NCBI GenBank assembly: GCA_905480125.1
Contig: CAJQPE010000034.1
Location: forward strand, 1-60,320
Reading direction: 5' to 3'
Source: an uncultured Flavobacteriales bacterium
GTDB taxonomy: Bacteria; Bacteroidota; Bacteroidia; Flavobacteriales_G; NORP312
DNA: 60,320 bases
Part shown: piece after piece, positions 51,200 through 58,841 of the stretch
Layout: every line of letters starts with the position of its first letter
Position numbering within the stretch: the first letter of the stretch is position 1
Translations under genes and position numbers: made by a program
Notes under the pieces: model-generated
The model's database searches: none
The model's input: only the letters and a program-made list of their open reading frames with translations
What the model was told of the DNA's origin: nothing

Positions 51200-53161
51200 A
51201 TGTCTGAACACAAACGAAATACAATATTTAAGCAGCTAATACTGAATATTATTATTCCAGTTGCCATCGCGCTAAGTGTTGTAGCTCTAGTGAACTCATA
51301 CTTGCTGTTTGATATTGAAACGAGTAATGAAGAATCAAAGAATGAACTAGTAACCGATGAAATAAAAAACATTCTAGAGTTTCAAAATGTTGCACTTAAT
51401 TTGATTGAATCTAATCTCAACGCAAAGATTGAGGATTATTCGCACAGATTAATAACGGAATATTTCTCTAATACAAAAAATATTGAAACCGTTGATTTAT
51501 ATGGAATTAGAGATGAATTGAATTTAGACCCTAAATTATTTGATTTTTATATTATCAAATCTAATGGCGTTATTGTTAACACTACTTTAAAATCTGACCT
51601 TGGCCTAGACCTATTTTCGTTTGGGAAAGAACTGCAAAATAAACTCAAAACCGTACTAAGAAATAAAAGTTTTTTGAGTGACCATTTCGAAACAGAAGTT
51701 AGTACGCGTAAGCTAAAAAAATACTCATATCACGCTACCAGTGATGGAAAATATATTGTTCAAATTGGTATGTACTCAGAGGAAGCTTTTGATATCTCGG
51801 AGAAGTTTGTTGAACGATTAAACACTATTTCGGCAGAAACAAATATTAGATCTATTGATTTATTTATTAACCCAGAACAACCATTTTCCAAATATAGTGA
51901 AGCTACTCTTATTGATACGAATCATATTAATATGGTGCAGAATGTGTTTGAAACAACTCAAACATATATAACCTTCTCAAAAGAAAAAGGTAGAGAATTA
52001 AAGCATGCCTATGTATATTTAAGTATGGGGGCAGCCAGCGTAGAAAGCAATTTGGCAGTAATTAGAATTGTATCTGATATTACTGATTCCCACATCCTAA
52101 TTAGAAATTTAATGCTTTTCAGCCTCCTCCTATTAATTCTTACCTTAGGAATAATGAGCGGGTTTTTCTACAAGAAAATTGGAGGAATTACTCTTCCAAT
52201 TCTCCATCTAGTGCAAAAGACAATAAAAATTACAGAAGGAAACCTAGAGGAACGCGTTGAAATTGTTGGTGATAATGAAGTTACCACTTTATCTGAACAG
52301 TTCAATTTAATGGTTCAAAAATTAGAGCATTCTTATCATGAAATTGTAGAGCAGAAAAAAGATCTTGAAGACAGTATACATTACGCTCAAAGAATTCAAA
52401 ACGCAATTCTTCCGCCAAATCAACTCAGAGAGAGTATTCTGCCAAATTCGTTTGTATTATACAAACCAAAAGATATTGTTTCTGGTGATTTTTACTGGAT
52501 GGATGAAAAAGATAACAAAACTTTATTCTCCGTAGTAGACTGCACTGGTCATGGTGTGCCAGGAGCTTTTATGAGTATTGTTGGTTATAATGGTCTAAAT
52601 AGGGCCGTAGGTGACCACAATAAAACAACACCGGGTGAAATATTAGATGACCTAAACGATTCTGTAACAGGTACATTAAGACAACAAGAAGACCAAAACG
52701 CTGTTAAAGACGGAATGGATCTTGCACTTTGCTCAATAGATTTAAAAAGCAGAATTTTACAATATGCTGGGGCAAACAACCCTCTCTATGTAATACGCTC
52801 ATGTAAGGAACCGCATATAGAGGGTAGGGAAATTACAATTACAAATGATGAATACAACTTATTTGAATACAAAGCAGACAAGCAGCCAATTGGTTCTTAT
52901 TTAGAACATAGTAAATTCACCACACATACAATTCAGTTATTAAAAGATGATGCCGTTTATATTTTTTCAGATGGTTTTGCTGATCAATTTGGCGGTGAGC
53001 GTGGTAAAAAATTTAAGTACAAACCCTTTAAACAATTGTTACTTAATAATCAGCAAAAACCACTAAATATTCAACAAGATTTGCTAGATGAAGCTATTGA
53101 AAAATGGAGAGGTGAGCTTGAACAGATAGATGACATTTGTATCATCGGCATGAGAGTTTAA
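51200..53161 (+). CDS. SiaA-like membrane PP2C/SpoIIE-type protein phosphatase with HAMP domain
   Basis: A 653-residue protein. Transmembrane helix 1 is at about 12-32; an extracytoplasmic sensor region follows to ~300; helix 2 is at about 302-325 (LMLFSLLLLILTLGIMSGFF); HAMP is at about 326-380; a short coiled coil is followed by the SpoIIE/PP2C domain (SGDFYWMDE, VVDCTGHGVPGAFMS, VKDGMDLALCSID, YAGANNPLYVI, YIFSDGFADQFGGE, QIDDICIIG). The Asp metal ligands are present. It would dephosphorylate a SiaC- or STAS-type protein; SiaC and SiaB homologues lie 4.5 kb away. It ends convergent with DUF4301, sharing TTAA at 53158-53161. Confidence 0.92.
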   Translation: MSEHKRNTIFKQLILNIIIPVAIALSVVALVNSYLLFDIETSNEESKNELVTDEIKNILEFQNVALNLIESNLNAKIEDYSHRLITEYFSNTKNIETVDLYGIRDELNLDPKLFDFYIIKSNGVIVNTTLKSDLGLDLFSFGKELQNKLKTVLRNKSFLSDHFETEVSTRKLKKYSYHATSDGKYIVQIGMYSEEAFDISEKFVERLNTISAETNIRSIDLFINPEQPFSKYSEATLIDTNHINMVQNVFETTQTYITFSKEKGRELKHAYVYLSMGAASVESNLAVIRIVSDITDSHILIRNLMLFSLLLLILTLGIMSGFFYKKIGGITLPILHLVQKTIKITEGNLEERVEIVGDNEVTTLSEQFNLMVQKLEHSYHEIVEQKKDLEDSIHYAQRIQNAILPPNQLRESILPNSFVLYKPKDIVSGDFYWMDEKDNKTLFSVVDCTGHGVPGAFMSIVGYNGLNRAVGDHNKTTPGEILDDLNDSVTGTLRQQEDQNAVKDGMDLALCSIDLKSRILQYAGANNPLYVIRSCKEPHIEGREITITNDEYNLFEYKADKQPIGSYLEHSKFTTHTIQLLKDDAVYIFSDGFADQFGGERGKKFKYKPFKQLLLNNQQKPLNIQQDLLDEAIEKWRGELEQIDDICIIGMRV

Positions 53162-54609
53162 TCTGCTTGATGACTCGGTTTAAGTAAATCAAAAACCGTT
53201 TTCACAGGATTAAAAGTGGTAGCAGGTACTTCTACAAAAATAGTAATCCAATCAGCCATAGCACCATTCCACAAACCAGGCAGTTCAAGGATCTTTATTG
53301 AATTGCCGTCTACTGATTTATCTGCAATTAACCCAGCATCTTGGTCAACGTATTTCAATAAATTAAATTTATTTCCCTTGTGATTTTTGACATAACAAAC
53401 CAAATCAACAGGGTTAAAATGAGTTGAGGCTTCCAATATTCTATGTTGCTCTGTGTCTTCTTTGTTTATTTGAACTTCTTCAACAATTTGAAGACTTTTA
53501 CCATACTTAATATCTTTAACCCAAAAAGGACCCCCTCCGGGCTCTCCATCATTTTTAACCATACCAGCTATTCTAATCGGACGATTAAGATATTGGTATA
53601 CCAAATGAATTTTTGACTCTAAGTTTTTAGCTTCTAATGCTAAATCAACTCCCAATACTGTTTTAATAAAATTAACTGAGTTATTCAAGACTTCTTCTGA
53701 TGGATAATTTAACAGGCCATCTAACAAAAAATGAATTTCATTAACAATTTTAATTAATTTTCCGGCTAACGCCTTTTTATATAGAACTGTATCAGCAATT
53801 AAGGCTTCTTTAACAACATTATCGATGTTTTTTACAAATATGATGTCTGCATTAATATTATTAAGGTTTTCGATTAAAGCCCCGTGGCCAGCTGGCCTGA
53901 ACAAAATTTCACCATCTATCCGCACCAGAGAACCTTTTTTATCTAAAGCAACTGTTTCAGTTGTCGAAATCTGATTTGAATACTCTATTTCAATTTCTAT
54001 GTTATAAATAGATTTTAAATTATCGATACATCTACCAACTAGATCTTGAATCATCGATGCGTGATCTTTAGATATAGTAAAATGAACTTTAGCTACGCCA
54101 TTATTCGTCGCATATAAACAAGCCTCAAACAAGTGCTCCTCAAAGGGGGTCCTTGGCTTATTATCATATTTATGAAATTCAATTAACCCCTTTGGCAAAC
54201 TTCGATAGTTGAGCCCATCTTTCTCTAAAACATACGTAGCTATTTCAATTGAAGAAAATTCTGAAGAAATCAAATTAGAAAAAGCGAACTTATTAATAGA
54301 AGCGGCGAATAACTTAATTTCGTCACTTTCCTCGTTGTTAATAATTGCCGTGCTCAACGATTTAAACATCCTTGAAGCGGCACCTGAAGCTGGAACAAAT
54401 TTTACTACTTCTAAGTCTGATATTTCATATGCATCAGCATATTTATGACATTCTGCATTTGTCAATTTAGCAATACCATCTCCCACTATCGCCGGAGAAA
54501 GTGCAGTAAGGATTGGGAAACCATTTTTTAATTTTTCAATTTGCTTTTGTACCTCCTGTTCACTTTTTCCAAGATCAGCAATTTCTCTTATCTCCTGTTC
54601 TGTTAGCAT
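53158..54609 (-). CDS. DUF4301 domain-containing protein
   Basis: A 483-residue soluble protein matching DUF4301, with motifs KFVPASGAASRMFKSL, FRPAGHGALIENLNNINADI and GMVKNDGEPGGGPFWVKD. The P-A-S-G-A-A-S-R-M and nucleotide-sugar-like blocks recall nucleotidyltransferase folds, but no activity is established. Start ATG 54609 is chosen because it begins the family N-terminus (MLTEQEIREI) and falls four bases after the preceding cohesin/dockerin-like gene, so the two are likely one transcript. Confidence 0.88.
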   Translation of the reverse strand: MLTEQEIREIADLGKSEQEVQKQIEKLKNGFPILTALSPAIVGDGIAKLTNAECHKYADAYEISDLEVVKFVPASGAASRMFKSLSTAIINNEESDEIKLFAASINKFAFSNLISSEFSSIEIATYVLEKDGLNYRSLPKGLIEFHKYDNKPRTPFEEHLFEACLYATNNGVAKVHFTISKDHASMIQDLVGRCIDNLKSIYNIEIEIEYSNQISTTETVALDKKGSLVRIDGEILFRPAGHGALIENLNNINADIIFVKNIDNVVKEALIADTVLYKKALAGKLIKIVNEIHFLLDGLLNYPSEEVLNNSVNFIKTVLGVDLALEAKNLESKIHLVYQYLNRPIRIAGMVKNDGEPGGGPFWVKDIKYGKSLQIVEEVQINKEDTEQHRILEASTHFNPVDLVCYVKNHKGNKFNLLKYVDQDAGLIADKSVDGNSIKILELPGLWNGAMADWITIFVEVPATTFNPVKTVFDLLKPSHQAD

Positions 54610-54613
54610 AATG

Positions 54614-56413
54614 TTATTCGTTATCTTTAACACTCTTCCAATTTTTCCCTCTCCGCCTTACATCAAATCCGGTTACCTGCTTATCACCCGCACCAACAAC
54701 TCTCCAAGATTTTCCATCATAATAGATAAAGGCATTTGCATCAGTATCATAAACCATCATTCCCTTTTTTGGGTTGGGAACATTTATTCTTTCTACGGCA
54801 GATAATTTAGGTACTAGCACAGCTTGATCGATATCATTTATATCTGTCTCGTTATTGCTAGGGGTGATATCTTTTTTCTGCGTTTTAGTTTCTTCTTTCA
54901 TTATTTCCTTGATACTTTTTGTATCTCGCTCTGCTTTATTCTTCTCAGGTTTTTCTCTTTTCTTTTTCACTTTCAATTTATCACTGTTCCCTCCGTCTTT
55001 AGAACCAGTATTTTCTCCAATCAGAGACTTACGAGATTGCCTGAGCTTTTGCTTATTTTTCTTATTATTTTTTGCCTTACTATCTTTCGTTCGCCTCCCT
55101 TTTTCTTCAACTAACTGCTCATCATCATTTAAAGGTTTAGCCTTTCTAGGTTTTTCCAACTTCGGTGGTTTAGGATACTCGCAAGTTCCATCCGATTTGT
55201 TTGCTTTTGAATTGTAATTTAAAGCAGATGTATCCATGCATCCTAAAATAATCGGCACCAAACTCTTACATTCTCCCAGTTGCATTGCATATTTACTGCC
55301 TGATGACGATATAAACAATGGATCATAGAAACAGACCTCGCTTGAAACCGTGTCTGAGTATTGTATATTAAGTAGTGTAGCGTTTCCAGGAGGAATTGGG
55401 CTCCCTTCTTCTAAAAAAGCAATTAATCTGTTCCCATTTATGTGAAGTTTTAAATCATTTTCACCAACTAGACCTTCAGTTACCTTAATACCAGAAATTC
55501 CTTCAATTGATAACTGAAAACTCGCAATGGCATTTTTGTTGCTTAAATTTACTTGAAACATTTTTTCTTGATTATCGACCTTATCAAATTGTAGTTTCAC
55601 TTTTCCTTTTGTGTCTTCAATAATGCCGGGTGGGGCAGGTCCGTTTCTGTAGATAAAATTCTCTACAATCATCAAATCCGAAACATCAACATAACCGTCT
55701 TTATTCACATCTGAGAATTTATCCGGTTGTTCGTTGCCTAAAATTATTTCCTTTAATGTTTCGCAACCGTCTTTTGTGTAAACCACATTTGCACATTGCC
55801 CAACCTGCGCAGTATAAAGTTCAGCAAGCTCATTAACAAAAATAGGTCTAGCAATGCATATTTCCTGAAATTCACCATCAAATTTTAACTTGAACAATAC
55901 ATTGTTTCCCGGCTGTATTTCGTTTCCATTTTCAAGGGTTGCAAAAACTCTTGATTCAAAAAAACTTACCTTCATTCCGCTCGATTCTAGCAATCCTCCA
56001 CTGATATCAATAATTTTATTGATGCCAATAAAATCTAACTGAAATCCTGCAATAGGATTTCCGTTTTGTAAGATAATCTCAATTGTTTTTTGTTCAGTAT
56101 CCACAAACCCCGGAGTAACGTAAATCTGTGTTTTTACCTGTTTCTTAGAACTATGCTCAGGCGCTTGACCTTCCCTATAAATATAATTTTCTATTATCAG
56201 AAGGTCTGCGATATTTGTTTCCCCATCTTTGTTAATGTCTGAAATGAATGTATGATTTTTCTTTCCTGCAATAATATCTTGCAACTCAACATAATCAGTA
56301 GCATCAATAATATTATCACCTGTTACGTCTCCTGAAAACTGACCAAAACAGCTAAATGATAAAGTCATCAAAAGGATGAAAGAAAAACTACATATGGGAT
56401 ACCTTACTAACAA
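54614..56413 (-). CDS. Exported cohesin/dockerin-like surface protein with Lys-rich linker
   Basis: A 599-residue protein with a signal peptide (SFSFILLMTLSFSCFGQ). It contains three dockerin-type EF-hand segments (GDVTGDNIIDATDYVELQDI, SDINKDGETNIADLLIIENY, SDVNKDGYVDVSDLMIVENF), two cohesin-like beta domains between them (GNPIAGFQLDFIG, NAIASFQLSIEG, IPPGNATLLNIQY), a GCMDTSALNYNSKANKSDGT motif common in Bacteroidota surface proteins, a long Lys/Glu-rich linker at about 430-545 and a terminal MMVYDTDANAFIYYDGKSWR motif found at ends of tail-fibre-like proteins. The start is TTG directly after an in-frame stop. Surface adhesion is likely; no T9SS domain is clear. Confidence 0.8.
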   Translation of the reverse strand: MLVRYPICSFSFILLMTLSFSCFGQFSGDVTGDNIIDATDYVELQDIIAGKKNHTFISDINKDGETNIADLLIIENYIYREGQAPEHSSKKQVKTQIYVTPGFVDTEQKTIEIILQNGNPIAGFQLDFIGINKIIDISGGLLESSGMKVSFFESRVFATLENGNEIQPGNNVLFKLKFDGEFQEICIARPIFVNELAELYTAQVGQCANVVYTKDGCETLKEIILGNEQPDKFSDVNKDGYVDVSDLMIVENFIYRNGPAPPGIIEDTKGKVKLQFDKVDNQEKMFQVNLSNKNAIASFQLSIEGISGIKVTEGLVGENDLKLHINGNRLIAFLEEGSPIPPGNATLLNIQYSDTVSSEVCFYDPLFISSSGSKYAMQLGECKSLVPIILGCMDTSALNYNSKANKSDGTCEYPKPPKLEKPRKAKPLNDDEQLVEEKGRRTKDSKAKNNKKNKQKLRQSRKSLIGENTGSKDGGNSDKLKVKKKREKPEKNKAERDTKSIKEIMKEETKTQKKDITPSNNETDINDIDQAVLVPKLSAVERINVPNPKKGMMVYDTDANAFIYYDGKSWRVVGAGDKQVTGFDVRRRGKNWKSVKDNE

Positions 56414-56494
56414 AATTTATTACTCAAAAGTAACAAACAATTACTCGGCTTATGAATATCTCTTTTTGAAAATTGATTTAATTTGCATTTAAAG

Positions 56495-57670
56495 ATGAAG
56501 AACTCAATATTCAACAACTTAGAAATTGCATTCGCCAGTAAATCCAATCGGGATTTATCGTTTTCAGCTTTTATTTTTAAATTAATGGGAAGACCTATTA
56601 TAGTGAAAATATCTACTTTTGCAGCATTGCTTGCTGTAAGATTTCATCTACCTATCACAAGCTTAATTAAATCAACTATTTTTAAACAATTCTGCGGTGG
56701 AGAATCTCAAGAAGATAGCGAAAAAGTAATTAATGCCTTGGGGCAGTCAAATATTAAATCAATTTTAGATTATTCAGTAGAAGGAGAGAATAAAGAGAGC
56801 CATTTTGAGGATACGACTCAAGAAATTCTAAGAGTAATTGCTTTAGGTAAAGTTAATAAAAACATACCTGCTGCTTGTGTTAAAATTACGGGAATAGGAA
56901 GTTTTGAAATCCTTGAAATGGCAAATTCAGGAGAGCCATTATTTAAAAGAAATAAAATAGAATTTGAGGCTATTAAATCTCGCCTTAACAGACTTTGTAT
57001 GGCCGCCCAAGAAAATGACGTCCCCATTTATATTGACGCAGAAGAAAGTTGGATTCAAAACACCATAGATTCTATGGTCATGGATATGATGCTTAAATTT
57101 AATAAAAAGAAAGCATATGTTTTCAACACATTGCAATTATATCGTTGGGATAGATTAGATTTATTTAAAGCATGGCTCTCTAAAACAACAAGCAATAAAG
57201 TGCTCCTTGGCGTTAAAATTGTACGAGGAGCTTATATAGAAAAAGAAAATAATAGAGCCAAAGTCAATAATTACAAATCACCTATTCAGCCAAACAAAAA
57301 AGCTACCGATCAAGATTATAACAGCGCATTAGCTTTTGCACTTAATAATATTGAACATATTGAACTCTGCGCAGGAACCCATAATGAAGAAAGCTCAGAA
57401 CTTCTCACGCAACTAATGAAAGACAGAGAAATTCCTAAAAACCATCCACATATATACTTCTCTCAGCTATATGGAATGAGCGATCAAATAAGTTTCAATC
57501 TCGCGGATTTAGGTTACAATGTTAGCAAATATGTCCCTTATGGCCCTGTTAAGTCCACACTGCCTTATTTAATTAGGCGGGCAGAAGAAAACACTTCTAT
57601 CGCCGGCCAAATTGGAAAAGAATTACGATTAATTCAGGAAGAGAAAAAAAGAAGGAAACAACTTCCTTAA
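56495..57670 (+). CDS. Proline dehydrogenase (monofunctional, FAD-dependent)
   Basis: A 391-residue TIM-barrel flavoenzyme that oxidises proline to pyrroline-5-carboxylate and passes electrons to quinone. Diagnostic C-terminal motif: KYVPYGPVKSTLPYLIRRAEEN; also LGVKIVRGAYIEKE, YIDAEESW and ELCAGTHNEESS. The ATG at 56495 (MKNSIFNN) is preferred to an upstream TTG at 56483. No P5C dehydrogenase is adjacent. It ends convergent with the SiaC gene, sharing TTAA at 57667-57670. Confidence 0.93.
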   Translation: MKNSIFNNLEIAFASKSNRDLSFSAFIFKLMGRPIIVKISTFAALLAVRFHLPITSLIKSTIFKQFCGGESQEDSEKVINALGQSNIKSILDYSVEGENKESHFEDTTQEILRVIALGKVNKNIPAACVKITGIGSFEILEMANSGEPLFKRNKIEFEAIKSRLNRLCMAAQENDVPIYIDAEESWIQNTIDSMVMDMMLKFNKKKAYVFNTLQLYRWDRLDLFKAWLSKTTSNKVLLGVKIVRGAYIEKENNRAKVNNYKSPIQPNKKATDQDYNSALAFALNNIEHIELCAGTHNEESSELLTQLMKDREIPKNHPHIYFSQLYGMSDQISFNLADLGYNVSKYVPYGPVKSTLPYLIRRAEENTSIAGQIGKELRLIQEEKKRRKQLP

Positions 57671-58035
57671 TTAGCTATTAAATTGATTGATATATTAGAT
57701 ATGCGCTTATAATCTTCCCCAATCTTCTTGAGATCCTCATCGTCAGAATCATAATACCAGTTAACTGAAATAGAATCACCATTGCCATTAATTTTGTCTA
57801 ATCTTCTTATTATTTCTAAAACGGAAATAATTGAAGAAGAACTAATATAGTATAATTCTATATCGAAATTAAGATCATTGCTTGGAGTAAAGTCATCTAA
57901 CCAATACAATATGTCAGAGTAGAATTTTTTCGCGTTTTCAGGAAAAGATTTACCTTTTATTGTAAAGATATTTTCCGATATATTGAAAATAACCTCAGGA
58001 GTATTCTTACCTTCTGCCAATATTAAACTGCTCAT
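57667..58035 (-). CDS. SiaC-like DUF1987 partner-switch protein
   Basis: A 122-residue single-domain protein of the DUF1987 (SiaC) family, with KGKSFPENAKKFYSDILYWL, FDIELYYISSSSIISVLEII and the final helix. In Pseudomonas aeruginosa SiaC is phosphorylated on a Thr within a similar serine/threonine-rich turn by SiaB, and dephosphorylated by SiaA. Here that turn is ISSSS, so a Ser would be the acceptor. It is just downstream of the SiaB-like gene with a two-base gap, so the pair is one transcript. Confidence 0.85.
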   Translation of the reverse strand: MSSLILAEGKNTPEVIFNISENIFTIKGKSFPENAKKFYSDILYWLDDFTPSNDLNFDIELYYISSSSIISVLEIIRRLDKINGNGDSISVNWYYDSDDEDLKKIGEDYKRISNISINLIAN

Positions 58036-58037
58036 AT

Positions 58038-58616
58038 TTAATCTCCTTCCTTTTTTAATTTTAAATCACAAGACATCTCAAACCTAGAATAGCTTTTATC
58101 CAGGGGTTCGAAAGAATAATCTAAATTACTCTTCGCTTTCATAGCAACGGTAATAAAACCAAGACCAGCTCCCCCCTTACTAGACCTATGGCCATCAGTA
58201 AGAGTCTCCATATAAAATGTTTTAAGACCAACCCGATCTAATGAATTGATTTTATCAACCCTAGCTTGAACTTTTTCTATAACATCCTTATGAATAATAT
58301 TCGCTGTTATAATGCGAAAAATATCGTCATTCTTAGCTATAAAATAAAAAGACGCTTGCTCTCCTTCAGCAGTAAATTCTCCATGCAGGCGAATATTTTG
58401 CAAAGCTTCTATTATCAAACTAAATATTCTTTTAACAATACCTTTTTTAACTCCTTTCTCAGGTAACACAGTTTCTAAATCATAAGCAAAACCCTCAACA
58501 TCTTCCTGTGTCCAAGGACCTTTTTTTGCCTGAATTACCTGAAAACCTGTTAGAGAAAATTTCTCATCAAGTTCTATAAACCTGTTGTTAAAATTGTTGA
58601 GCAATGTTTTAAACAA
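58038..58616 (-). CDS. SiaB-like kinase (DUF6272)
   Basis: A 192-residue protein with a GHKL-type ATP fold: N-box-like LIIEALQNIRLHG and glycine loop SSKGGAGLGFITVAMK. It matches the SiaB family, which phosphorylates SiaC. The start is TTG at 58616, but a promoter-like TAATTTTG (minus, 58614-58621) overlaps it, so the true start may be a few codons later. No diguanylate cyclase (SiaD) is present, so the output of this partner switch is unknown. Confidence 0.85.
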   Translation of the reverse strand: MFKTLLNNFNNRFIELDEKFSLTGFQVIQAKKGPWTQEDVEGFAYDLETVLPEKGVKKGIVKRIFSLIIEALQNIRLHGEFTAEGEQASFYFIAKNDDIFRIITANIIHKDVIEKVQARVDKINSLDRVGLKTFYMETLTDGHRSSKGGAGLGFITVAMKAKSNLDYSFEPLDKSYSRFEMSCDLKLKKEGD

Positions 58617-58841
58617 AATTATTCTAGATACAATTATAAGTAAATCATTTATTTAAGGAAAATTTATTCGCCAACTTCTTAAAAATTAATAGGATATAAA
58701 GGTTGGTTGTATAAAGGGCAAATATCTTCAATTATATAGTTAATGATTTTGTACCTTGCGGATTCTTTTGAATAGCCTTTAAATTGGCAATTGTTAAGAA
58801 ATAAACACGTTTAAATAGTGATAAAACATTCTAATTTTAAA
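58617..58841. other. Divergent intergenic region between SiaB-like and GEVED/PKD genes
   Basis: About 225 AT-rich bases. It contains a possible TACCTTGC promoter-like element at about 58751-58758 for the plus-strand gene. Nothing else was recognised. Confidence 0.4.

Noticed and set aside
54824-55217. Two plus-strand Phe-rich frames opposite the cohesin/dockerin-like gene
   Set aside because: Antisense of the Lys-rich linker; low complexity, no support.
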